Assembly: GCA_016210205.1 (NCBI GenBank)
Contig: JACQUO010000023.1
Coordinates: 129,788 to 193,787 of the forward strand
DNA length: 64,000 nt
From: Chloroflexota bacterium
GTDB taxonomy: Bacteria > Chloroflexota > Dehalococcoidia > JACQUO01
Direction of reading: 5' to 3'
Shown: in pieces, positions 1 through 7,990 of the stretch
Position numbering within the stretch: the first letter of the stretch is position 1
Layout of the letters: each line of letters opens with the position of its first letter
Notes under the pieces: generated by a model
The model's input: the letters and a program-made list of their open reading frames with translations, nothing else
The model's database searches: none
Told to the model about the DNA's origin: nothing
Program-made: the position numbers and the translations under genes

Positions 1-517
1 CGGTGCTGCCCGTGGCGGTGGACACCAGGACACCGTCGGCCTTGAAGGTGGTGAGAGGCTCGCCGTCGATGACCGTCTCCACATAGACCACCCGTGGATC
101 CTTGCCCCGCCCCACCACGGCGTCGTTGAGGGCCAGGCTGTGTAGAGCCTCGCCCTTGAGCTCCACCTGGAGCAAGGCGCGCTCATCGACGCAGCCCTCG
201 CCCGCCAGGAAGTGCGGCAGGGCCTCGACCACCTCCTCCGGGCCCAACTCGGTGATAAAGCCCAGGCGGCCCAGGTTCACCCCCAGGACGGGCACGCCCC
301 AGGGCACCGCCATGCGGGTGGCCCGCAGCATAGTGCCGTCACCGCCGATGCTTACCAGGAGCTCGCTGCCGGGGACATGGGCACGGGCGCCATCCTCATC
401 CCAGGCGGAGCTGAGCCAGGGGGCCGCCTTTTTCCCCTCCAGGGCACGGGCCAGCTCCTGGGCCAGGGCAACGGCCCGCTCCAACTTGGGATGATAGATA
501 AACCCGACTTTTTTCAC
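1..517 (-). CDS. nadK: NAD kinase (partial, runs off window start)
   Basis: Reverse-strand translation from GTG at 517 gives VKKVGFIYHPKLERAV...LLVSIGGDGTMLRATRMAVPWGVPVLGVNLGRLGFITEL...; GGDGT and NLGxLGF motifs. Not in the ORF track because it is truncated. Confidence 0.9.
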   Translation of the reverse strand, partial: MKKVGFIYHPKLERAVALAQELARALEGKKAAPWLSSAWDEDGARAHVPGSELLVSIGGDGTMLRATRMAVPWGVPVLGVNLGRLGFITELGPEEVVEALPHFLAGEGCVDERALLQVELKGEALHSLALNDAVVGRGKDPRVVYVETVIDGEPLTTFKADGVLVSTATGST

Positions 518-518
518 T

Positions 519-1274
519 TCACTCCGCCCCCGGCTTCTCCAGAAGTGCCAGGAACTCCCGGTTGCCCGCGGCCCCCAGGAGGGGGGAGGGCACCACCCCC
601 TGAAAGAGCCAGCCTTCGTCCCCAGCCCAGGCCAGGAAGCGGGCCAGCGCCTGGGCGTGAAGCCTAGGGTCTCTGACCACGCCCTTTTTCTCCGTGCTCC
701 CCCTGGGCAGCTCAAACTGGGGCTTGAGGAGGACAAGGAGACACCCGCCCGCCTTGAGATGACCCGCCAGCGCGGGTATCACCTTCTCCACGGAGATGAA
801 AGAGACATCCATGGTGGCCAGGTCTACCGCCTCGGGCAGATCGAAGGGATAGCGGGCGTTGACCCGCTCCATGACCACCACGCGCGGGTCGGTGCGGAGC
901 CGGTAGTCCAGCTGGCCGTAGCCCACATCCAGGGCATAGACCCGCCTGGCCCCCCGCTGCAGAAGGCAGTCGGTGAAGCCCCCGGTGGAGGCGCCCACAT
1001 CCAGGGCCACCTTGCCCTCCACCTCCAAGTGAAAGGCGTCCAGGGCATGGGTCAGCTTCTGGCCGCCGCGGCTCACGAAGGTCGGCGGCGCCACCACTCG
1101 CAGGGAGGCTTCAGGCGAGGCCAGGCTGCCTGGCTTGAGGGGCATCTCCTCCCCCACCCGCACTGCCCCCGCCATGATGAGGGCTCGGGCCTTCTCCGTG
1201 CTGGGGGCCAGGCCCCGCTCCACCAGGAGAGCATCGACTCGCCTTTTGGCCATATGTCCGTTGCCTTTTGCCAC
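519..1274 (-). CDS. tlyA: TlyA family RNA 2'-O-methyltransferase / hemolysin A
   Basis: S4-like N-terminus (RVDALLVERGLAPSTEKARALIMAGAV), FVSRGGQKL, LDVGASTGGFTDCLLQRGA; stop abuts the nadK start. Confidence 0.92.
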   Translation of the reverse strand: MAKGNGHMAKRRVDALLVERGLAPSTEKARALIMAGAVRVGEEMPLKPGSLASPEASLRVVAPPTFVSRGGQKLTHALDAFHLEVEGKVALDVGASTGGFTDCLLQRGARRVYALDVGYGQLDYRLRTDPRVVVMERVNARYPFDLPEAVDLATMDVSFISVEKVIPALAGHLKAGGCLLVLLKPQFELPRGSTEKKGVVRDPRLHAQALARFLAWAGDEGWLFQGVVPSPLLGAAGNREFLALLEKPGAE

Positions 1275-1352
1275 AGGCTTACATTATATTAGAGTCAAGG
1301 CCACAATATCAATGATACCTGTTTTTCACCCCTCAACTGGAGCGCTGTCCCA

Positions 1353-2243
1353 TTGACTACCCTCAGGCTTCTGGTGGCCTCCCTGCGGCCGCGGCAGTGG
1401 AGCAAGAACCTCATCATCTACCTGCCCCTGGTCTTCGCGGTGAAGGTGGAGCCCGGGCCCCTGGCCCTGGCGACCGTGGGCTTCGTCCTCTTCTGCCTGC
1501 TCTCCGGAGCCGACTATCTGGTGAACGACTTAGCTGATTTGGAGCGGGACAGGGGGCATCCCCTGAAAAAGCAGCGGCCCCTGGCCTCGGGGAGGCTGAG
1601 CCGGAGTGCGGCCCTGGGGACGGCGGCGGTTATCTTCGCGGCGGTCCTGCCCTTCAGCCTCTGGTGGAGTCTGGGGTTTGGCCTGGCGGCATGGGCCTAC
1701 TGGGCCCTGGCCCTCCTCTACACCTTCGCCCTGCGCCGGGCCATCATCGATGTCTTCGTCATCGCGGCGGGGTTCGTGCTCCGGGCCGCCGCGGGGGCCC
1801 TGGCCATCGGTGTCCCCATCTCCCCCTGGCTCTACCTCTGTACCTTCCTCCTGGCCCTCCTCCTGGCCCTGGCCAAGCGACGACAGGAGCTGGCTCTGCT
1901 GGGAGCCGACGCCGCTCAGCACCGGGAGGCCTTCCAGTCCTACTCCATACACCTCCTGGACGAGATGCTGGCGGTGGTGGCCGCCGCCACCATCATGGGA
2001 TACAGCCTCTACACCTTCACGGCGGAGAACCTGCCCAAAAGCCACGCCATGATGCTCACCATCCCCTTCGTGGCCTATGGGGTTTTCCGCTATCTCTACC
2101 TGGTGCACCGGCGCAACCTGGGCCATGCCCCCGAGGAAATCCTCCTCACCGACTGGCCCCTGATTGTGGATATCCTCCTCTGGCTGCTGACCTCCGCGGG
2201 CATCCTCTACGGGGCCCAGGGGCGACTGCCCTTTATGCCGTAG
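1353..2243 (+). CDS. UbiA-family prenyltransferase, decaprenyl-phosphate phosphoribosyltransferase-like
   Basis: LRPRQWSKNLIIYLPLVFA, DYLVNDLADLERDRGHPLKKQRPLASG; multiple TM segments. Confidence 0.85.
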   Translation: MTTLRLLVASLRPRQWSKNLIIYLPLVFAVKVEPGPLALATVGFVLFCLLSGADYLVNDLADLERDRGHPLKKQRPLASGRLSRSAALGTAAVIFAAVLPFSLWWSLGFGLAAWAYWALALLYTFALRRAIIDVFVIAAGFVLRAAAGALAIGVPISPWLYLCTFLLALLLALAKRRQELALLGADAAQHREAFQSYSIHLLDEMLAVVAAATIMGYSLYTFTAENLPKSHAMMLTIPFVAYGVFRYLYLVHRRNLGHAPEEILLTDWPLIVDILLWLLTSAGILYGAQGRLPFMP

Positions 2244-2307
2244 GCCGGCTTGAGTTTCCCATCAGGCTGACACCCGCCCTCCAAACCCCATCCTGAGGTC
2301 AGATACC

Positions 2308-2452
2308 TCATCCCCCTGGCCCCCTTCTCCTTCAGGAGAAGAGGGCGGAGAAGATGGCTGGGGAACACCGCAGGCCCCTGCCCAAGGGGCCTGGCCCCTC
2401 TGAACTCCCCCTGCAAGAGAGGGAAGAGAAAGATTGGGGAGACACCCCTAAA
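2308..2452. repeat. Intergenic hairpin repeat family, copy A
   Basis: CCCTTCTCCTTCAGGAGAAGAGGG hairpin, then GGGGAACACCGCAGGCCCCTGCCCAAGGGGCCTGGCCCCTCTGAACTCCCC; alignable to copies at ~14340, ~40970 and ~61410. Confidence 0.7.
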
Positions 2453-2478
2453 TTAGGGCGCAATATCCTGACACGACC

Positions 2479-3600
2479 TCAGACACGGTGAAAGGGGAAA
2501 ACCAGGCGCTTGAGGTGAGCCACGGAATCCTCGGCGGTGCGCCGGGCGGCAGCGCTGACAGCGGGGTCAATGTTTGGCCCCTCGGCATCCCGCAACAAGG
2601 AGATGCCGTACTTCTCCCAGTACTCGTGGGGGATTTCATCGGGCCAGTCCACCCCTAGCATGGCGCCGTAGGCCAAAGTCCAGGTGCGGGGGACTACGCT
2701 CATCTCGTAGCCGCCGCCTCCCACGGCCACCCAGGGGCGGTCCAGAGCCGCCAGGCGCTTCACCACCTCGGCATACCCCTGGGCAGTAAGGCACAGGTGG
2801 GTCAGGGGGTCTTTGTAGTGGGTATCGGTGCCCAGCTGGGTGACCAGCAGGTCGGGCTTGAAGCACTCGATAAGCTCGGGCACCACCTGGTCGAAGGCCC
2901 AGAGATAGGTGTCATCGGTGGTATGGGGAGCCAGGGGGAGGTTGACGGAGTAGCCGAGGCCGGGGCCGGTGCCGATTTCCTCCACCTGGCCTGTGCCGGG
3001 GAAGAGGTAGCGGCCCGTCTCGTGGAGGGAGATTTTCAGCACGCGGTCGCTGCCGTAGAAGGCATCCTGGAGGCCGTCGCCGTGGTGGGCATCGATGTCG
3101 ATGTAGGCCACGCGGAGGCCCTGCTTCACCAAGTGGTGGACGGCCACGGCGATGTCGTTGAAGATGCAGAAGCCCGAGGCGTACTCGGAGGCTGCGTGGT
3201 GATATCCCCCGGCCACATTGAAGGCCACCCGTGCCCGGCCCGAGCGCACCTCGTCCACGGCCACCAGGGTGCCCCCCACCGCCAGGCAGGCCGCCTCATA
3301 CATGCCGGGATAGACAGGGTTGTCCCCATCGTCGGCGAAGTTGTATTCCCCCTGCTCCTCCAGGCCCTCGCCGCGGGAGAAGCGCTGCACCGCCTCCACA
3401 TATCTGGGGGTGTGGAAGATACGGAGCTCCTCCGCGGTGGCGTGGCGCGGGGCCACCAGGCGGGAATTGGGGAGCTTGAAGGCCCCATAGGCCTCCAGGA
3501 GCTCGTAGGTGAACTGGAGACGGGTGGGCCGCATCACATGGTCGGTGCGCACCACATGCTGGGAGACCTGCTTATCGTAGATGAAGGCGGCTTGTCTCAC
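2479..3600 (-). CDS. Histone deacetylase family / acetoin utilization AcuC-like deacetylase
   Basis: AYIDIDAHHGDGLQDAFYGSDRVLKISLHETGRYLFPGTG; GTG start overlaps the upstream stop (GTGA). Confidence 0.88.
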   Translation of the reverse strand: MRQAAFIYDKQVSQHVVRTDHVMRPTRLQFTYELLEAYGAFKLPNSRLVAPRHATAEELRIFHTPRYVEAVQRFSRGEGLEEQGEYNFADDGDNPVYPGMYEAACLAVGGTLVAVDEVRSGRARVAFNVAGGYHHAASEYASGFCIFNDIAVAVHHLVKQGLRVAYIDIDAHHGDGLQDAFYGSDRVLKISLHETGRYLFPGTGQVEEIGTGPGLGYSVNLPLAPHTTDDTYLWAFDQVVPELIECFKPDLLVTQLGTDTHYKDPLTHLCLTAQGYAEVVKRLAALDRPWVAVGGGGYEMSVVPRTWTLAYGAMLGVDWPDEIPHEYWEKYGISLLRDAEGPNIDPAVSAAARRTAEDSVAHLKRLVFPFHRV

Positions 3601-4085
3601 GGGGACGGCTCCGTGACTTGGGCCAGCGCCTGCTTCATATGGGCCCAGTGAGTCCCCTGCCAGAAGGTGCGCCCGCACTGGGGGCAGTGGCTAAAGGTTT
3701 TTTGGGTCTCGAAGACATAAGGCGGGACCCGGCCCAGGGCGTCCCACTTCTCCAGGGGCAGGAGTTCCACATTGCAGTCCAGGCAGCGGGTGAAGGGACG
3801 CGCCTCCGCCTCCAGGGGCAGGGTGGCCAACACCTGGCGCATCTGGGAGGCGATGTCGTCAGCATGGATGTGAATCACCCGCAGGCGGCCGCTGCGGGCG
3901 AGGCCCCGGCTGGCGATGTGGCCATCCCGGGTGAGGACAATACGGCCCTCGTTAAGGGCCGTCCGCACCAGGGACGAGTCGTCCTCCTGACTGGGGTGGA
4001 AGGTGGCGTCATAGCCCAAGCGGCGCAGCCACCGGGCCAGCTTGCCCACATTGGCGTCCACGAGGAAGCGCGGTTCCATACCCAT
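3597..4085 (-). CDS. Mut7-C RNAse domain-containing protein
   Basis: FLVDANVGKLARWLRRLGYDA...; C-terminal zinc ribbon CLDCN...CPQCGRTFWQGTHW. Confidence 0.85.
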   Translation of the reverse strand: MGMEPRFLVDANVGKLARWLRRLGYDATFHPSQEDDSSLVRTALNEGRIVLTRDGHIASRGLARSGRLRVIHIHADDIASQMRQVLATLPLEAEARPFTRCLDCNVELLPLEKWDALGRVPPYVFETQKTFSHCPQCGRTFWQGTHWAHMKQALAQVTEPSP

Positions 4086-4167
4086 ATAATAGCATACCCA
4101 GTTAGAGCAAATTCGCCTCCGCTCAAATAATCCTGTAAAATGTCCCCATATCCCAGGGAGGTGCACG

Positions 4168-4593
4168 ATGCCAGCGCAACGCGGCAGATTCGCCACCGCC
4201 ATCAACTGCATCGACGGGCGCGTCCAGGGGCCGGTACTAGAATGGATGAAAGAGCATCTGGGCGTCGATTATATTGACAAGGTCACAGAGCCCGGCCCCG
4301 ACAAGGCCCTGACCCAGGGAACTGCGGGAGTGGTAGAGGCAATAAGACAAAAAGTCCAGGTGTCAATCAGCGCCCACGGCTCCCGCGCCATTGCCATTGT
4401 GGGCCACTATGACTGCGCCGCCAACCCCGTCTCCAGAGAGGAGCACCTGCGGCAAATCAGAGAATGCATCGGGGTTATCGCCTCCTGGGGGTTCCCCGCT
4501 CGCATCCTGGGGCTGTGGGTGAATGAGCAGTGGCAAGTGGAGCACGTGAGCGATACGGAACTCGCAGTCCTGCCTAATGGCAATCACTTTTAG
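4168..4593 (+). CDS. Small carbonic anhydrase-like protein
   Basis: CIDGR and GHYDCAANP motifs resembling the Cys-Asp-x-Arg and His-x2-Cys zinc/active-site signature of beta-carbonic anhydrases. Confidence 0.7.
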   Translation: MPAQRGRFATAINCIDGRVQGPVLEWMKEHLGVDYIDKVTEPGPDKALTQGTAGVVEAIRQKVQVSISAHGSRAIAIVGHYDCAANPVSREEHLRQIRECIGVIASWGFPARILGLWVNEQWQVEHVSDTELAVLPNGNHF

Positions 4594-4681
4594 CCTCGCC
4601 CCACCCACACCAGCGCCGTCATTCATGCCCCCTGGCCCACCCTTGCTATAATTAGGTGAAGCCCCGGCCAGGAGGCCCCCC

Positions 4682-5095
4682 ATGCGCCGCTACCGCCTGC
4701 TGGAGCACACCGCCGACACCGGCCTCGTAGCCTACGGGCACGACCTGCGGGAGGCCTTCGCCAACGCCGCCTACGGCATGTTCACCATCATCGCCGGCCG
4801 GCGCGGGGTAAGGGCCAGGGTGAAGCGGGAAATCGCCGTCAGCGCCCCGGACCGGGAGGCCCTGCTGGTGGCCTGGCTCAACGCCCTCCTCTACCATGTG
4901 GACGCCGAGGAGCTCCTCTTCTGCCGCTTCCAGGTGACGGAACTTACGGAGACAGCCCTCACGGCGGAGGCCTGGGGCGAGACCATCGATCCGGGGCGAC
5001 ACCGCCTGCGCACCGCCATCAAGTCTGCCACCTACCACATGATAGAGGTGGCCGAAGGGGAGCCCTGCCGGGTGCGAGTCATCCTGGACTTATGA
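4682..5095 (+). CDS. Archease
   Basis: YRLLEHTADTGLVAYG, LLVAWLNALLYHVDAEELLF, KSATYHMIEV; adjacent to rtcB. Confidence 0.92.
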   Translation: MRRYRLLEHTADTGLVAYGHDLREAFANAAYGMFTIIAGRRGVRARVKREIAVSAPDREALLVAWLNALLYHVDAEELLFCRFQVTELTETALTAEAWGETIDPGRHRLRTAIKSATYHMIEVAEGEPCRVRVILDL

Positions 5096-5134
5096 CATCT
5101 TGAAGGCCACCAAAATCCAGGCGGGAGGTGGGCC

Positions 5135-6595
5135 ATGACCAAGCGTTGGGAAGGGCCGCTGCAGCAGGTGGACGAGTTCCGCTGGGAGATACCCCAATCC
5201 TACAAGCCCGGGATGCTCACCAACGCCATCGTCTATGCCGACGAGGCCATGATGAAGCACATCCGGGAGGACTTCTCCCTGGAGCAGGCGGCCAATGTGG
5301 CCACCCTGCCGGGGATTGTGGGCTCGTCCCTGGCCATGCCGGACATCCACTGGGGCTACGGCTTCCCCATCGGGGGGGTGGCCGCCACCCGCCAGGCCGA
5401 CGGCCTGGTCTCCCCGGGAGGCGTGGGCTTCGACATCAACTGCGGCGTGCGCCTCCTGCACACCAACCTCACCGTCTCTGAAGTGAAGCCCAAAATCGCG
5501 GAGCTGGTGGATGCCATGTTCGTCGCCGTGCCCTCGGGCCTGGGGACCAAGGGCAAAATCCGCCTGCGGGGGAAAGAAATCGACGAGGTGCTGCGCAAGG
5601 GGGCACGCTGGGCCGTGGAGTCGGGCTACGGGGAGCCGTCAGACCTCATCCACGCCGAGGAGGGCGGGGAGATGAAGGGCGCTGACCCCGATAAAATCAG
5701 CGCCCGGGCCAAGGAGCGAGGCGTCCCCCAACTGGGAACCCTGGGCTCCGGCAACCACTTCCTGGAGGTCCAGGTGGTGGAGGAGATTTACGACGCTGAG
5801 GCGGCCCGCGTCCTGGGCATCGAGGCAGTGGGGCAGGTCACCGTCTTCATCCACACCGGTTCCCGGGGCCTGGGCTACCAGGTCTGCGACGACTACCTCA
5901 AGGTCATGGCGGGGGCGGTGCCGCGCTACGGCGTCGTCCTGCCGGACCGCCAACTGGCCGGGGCCCCGGTGCGCTCGCCGGAGGGCCAGGACTACCTCGC
6001 CGCCATGGCCGGGGCTGCCAACTACGCCTGGGCCAACCGCCAGGCCATCACTCACTGGGTGCGGGAGGCCTTCGGCCAGGTGCTCCGCCAGAGCCCGCGC
6101 GACCTGGGGATGTGGCTGGTCTACGATGTGGCCCACAACATCGCCAAGCTGGAGACCCACCCGGTGAAGGGGAAACCCACACCCCTCTGCGTGCACCGCA
6201 AGGGGGCGACCCGGGCCTTCCCGCCGGGGCATCCCGAGGTGCCCGCCCGCTACCGGGGCGTGGGCCAGCCGGTGCTCATCCCCGGCGACATGGGGCGCTA
6301 CTCCTATGTGGCCGTGGGCACCGAGGCGGCCATGAGAGAGACCTGGGGCTCCACCTGCCACGGGGCGGGGCGCCGGGCCAGCCGCGGGGCCGCCCTGCGC
6401 GCCCTCAAGGGGGTGAACATCCTGAAGCGGCTGGAGGAGCAGGGGATTACGGCCCGGGTCGTTAGCCCCAGGTCCCTGGCGGAGGAGGCCTCGGAGGCCT
6501 ACAAGGATGTGGCGGAGGTGGTGCGGGTGGCCGACGGCGCTGGCATCAGCCGCAGCGTGGCCAAGGTGCGGCCCTTGGGCGTGGTCAAGGGGTAG
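5135..6595 (+). CDS. rtcB: RNA-splicing ligase RtcB
   Basis: MPDIHWGYGFPIGGVAA, VSPGGVGFDINCGVRLL, GTLGSGNHFLEVQ, HTGSRGLGYQV, STCHGAGRR. Confidence 0.96.
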   Translation: MTKRWEGPLQQVDEFRWEIPQSYKPGMLTNAIVYADEAMMKHIREDFSLEQAANVATLPGIVGSSLAMPDIHWGYGFPIGGVAATRQADGLVSPGGVGFDINCGVRLLHTNLTVSEVKPKIAELVDAMFVAVPSGLGTKGKIRLRGKEIDEVLRKGARWAVESGYGEPSDLIHAEEGGEMKGADPDKISARAKERGVPQLGTLGSGNHFLEVQVVEEIYDAEAARVLGIEAVGQVTVFIHTGSRGLGYQVCDDYLKVMAGAVPRYGVVLPDRQLAGAPVRSPEGQDYLAAMAGAANYAWANRQAITHWVREAFGQVLRQSPRDLGMWLVYDVAHNIAKLETHPVKGKPTPLCVHRKGATRAFPPGHPEVPARYRGVGQPVLIPGDMGRYSYVAVGTEAAMRETWGSTCHGAGRRASRGAALRALKGVNILKRLEEQGITARVVSPRSLAEEASEAYKDVAEVVRVADGAGISRSVAKVRPLGVVKG

Positions 6596-6608
6596 TGTAT
6601 AGTGCATC

Positions 6609-7019
6609 ATGAATATGCAAGACGACCGACTTCACGTCATCTTTGAAAAGACCGCGGGCCGTTGCTTCCATTGCGGTAAGAAGCTCTCGTTCAATGCTTA
6701 TGGGAGAGTGGATGGCCGCGGTTCTTGGGAGATAGACCACAGCAATCCTCTTAGCAGGGGCGGCACTGATAATTTGAGCAACCTCGTCCCATCCTGTCTT
6801 GCATGCAACCGTAGCAAGGGTGGGTTAACGAGCACCGAATTCGGATCAGGACGTTACCTTGACCCTAAAGCTCCCAAGCCACTCATACATCCTAAGAAAA
6901 AAATTAAGAATGCAACTTGCGAGACATGGAGAAGCTGTCACCGCAGGAGCAGGCTCGGTACTGGCGCGAGTTCAGGCGCAGATGGCCCGGCACATGGCGT
7001 CGTCTCGTACGCATTCTAG
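6609..7019 (+). CDS. HNH endonuclease family protein
   Basis: CFHCGKKLSF...SWEIDHSNPLSRGGTDNLSNLVPSCLACNRSKGG. Confidence 0.8.
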   Translation: MNMQDDRLHVIFEKTAGRCFHCGKKLSFNAYGRVDGRGSWEIDHSNPLSRGGTDNLSNLVPSCLACNRSKGGLTSTEFGSGRYLDPKAPKPLIHPKKKIKNATCETWRSCHRRSRLGTGASSGADGPAHGVVSYAF

Positions 7020-7042
7020 AAAAGCGTATGCCTCGTCCATAA
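6926..7042 (+). CDS. Candidate small ORF (38 aa) overlapping the HNH C-terminus, or displaced HNH tail
   Basis: ATG GAG AAG ... gives MEKLSPQEQARYWREFRRRWPGTWRRLVRILEKRMPRP*; below the length cutoff of the ORF track. Confidence 0.35.
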   Translation: MEKLSPQEQARYWREFRRRWPGTWRRLVRILEKRMPRP

Positions 7043-7126
7043 ACTGGAGAACGTGGCCACCAACCGCGGCAGTGACTTGGCCCGCGTGCACCCGCATCAC
7101 CCGACGGTGCATCCACACCACCCCCC

Positions 7127-7990
7127 TTACGCGAACTGCTCCAGGAGCTCCTGGAGGCTCCCTTTGCCCTCTGGTGCAGCCTGCTGGCGGATTTCCTCCA
7201 GCCCCTCCTCCAGGGTCGGGCGCGAGGCCTGATAGAAGAGCCCCAACGGTATCTTCTCTCCCTGGGCCAGGGCCTGCCCCAGGGCCGCCAGGCGGTCGGA
7301 GGGGTTATGGGTGGCCGGCAGGTTCGTCACCCGCTCCTGGTAGTACCGGTAGGTCTCGATGGGGTTGAAGGTGACGCAGGGGCTGAGCACATGGATGAAG
7401 CCGAATCCTCTGTGCCGTATCCCCTGGGCCATCAGCTCCGTGAGCTGCTCGTGGTGCTGGGCCCCGGCGAAGCCCCGAGCCACGAAGGAAGCTCCATAGG
7501 CCAGGGCCAGGAGCACCGGGTTCACGGGCTGGTCTCGGTTGCCGTAGGGCGCGGTGCTGGTCACCTGGCCCTGGGGGGTGGTGGCCGAGGTCTGGCCCTT
7601 GGTCTGGCCGTAGAGGGAGTTGTCCACCAGGATATAGGTGAGGTCCGGGTTGCGCCGGGCCACATGGGGCAGGTGTCCCCCGCCGATGCCCATGCCGTCG
7701 CCATCGCCGCCCACGGCGAGGACGGTGAGCTCGGGTCGAGCCACCTTGGCCCCCACCGCGATGGGCAGGGCGCGCCCGTGGACGGTGTGGAACCCGTAGC
7801 TGTTGACGAAGCCCGGCAGCCGTCCGGAACAGCCGATGCCGGAGACGATGATGGTCTCCTCGGGCACAGCCTTCACCTGGGAAAGAGCGCCGTAAAGGGC
7901 GGAGAGGACATTATAGTCGCCGCAGCCGGCGCACCAGATAGGCCGGCGCGCGCTCTGATAGGTCAGCGGAGAGATGCTGACAGTAATCAT
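7127..7990 (-). CDS. korB: 2-oxoacid:ferredoxin oxidoreductase subunit beta
   Basis: WCAGCGDYNVLSALYGAL, GIGCSGRLPGF, GDGDGMGIGGGHLPHVARRN (TPP-binding). Confidence 0.92.
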   Translation of the reverse strand: MITVSISPLTYQSARRPIWCAGCGDYNVLSALYGALSQVKAVPEETIIVSGIGCSGRLPGFVNSYGFHTVHGRALPIAVGAKVARPELTVLAVGGDGDGMGIGGGHLPHVARRNPDLTYILVDNSLYGQTKGQTSATTPQGQVTSTAPYGNRDQPVNPVLLALAYGASFVARGFAGAQHHEQLTELMAQGIRHRGFGFIHVLSPCVTFNPIETYRYYQERVTNLPATHNPSDRLAALGQALAQGEKIPLGLFYQASRPTLEEGLEEIRQQAAPEGKGSLQELLEQFA

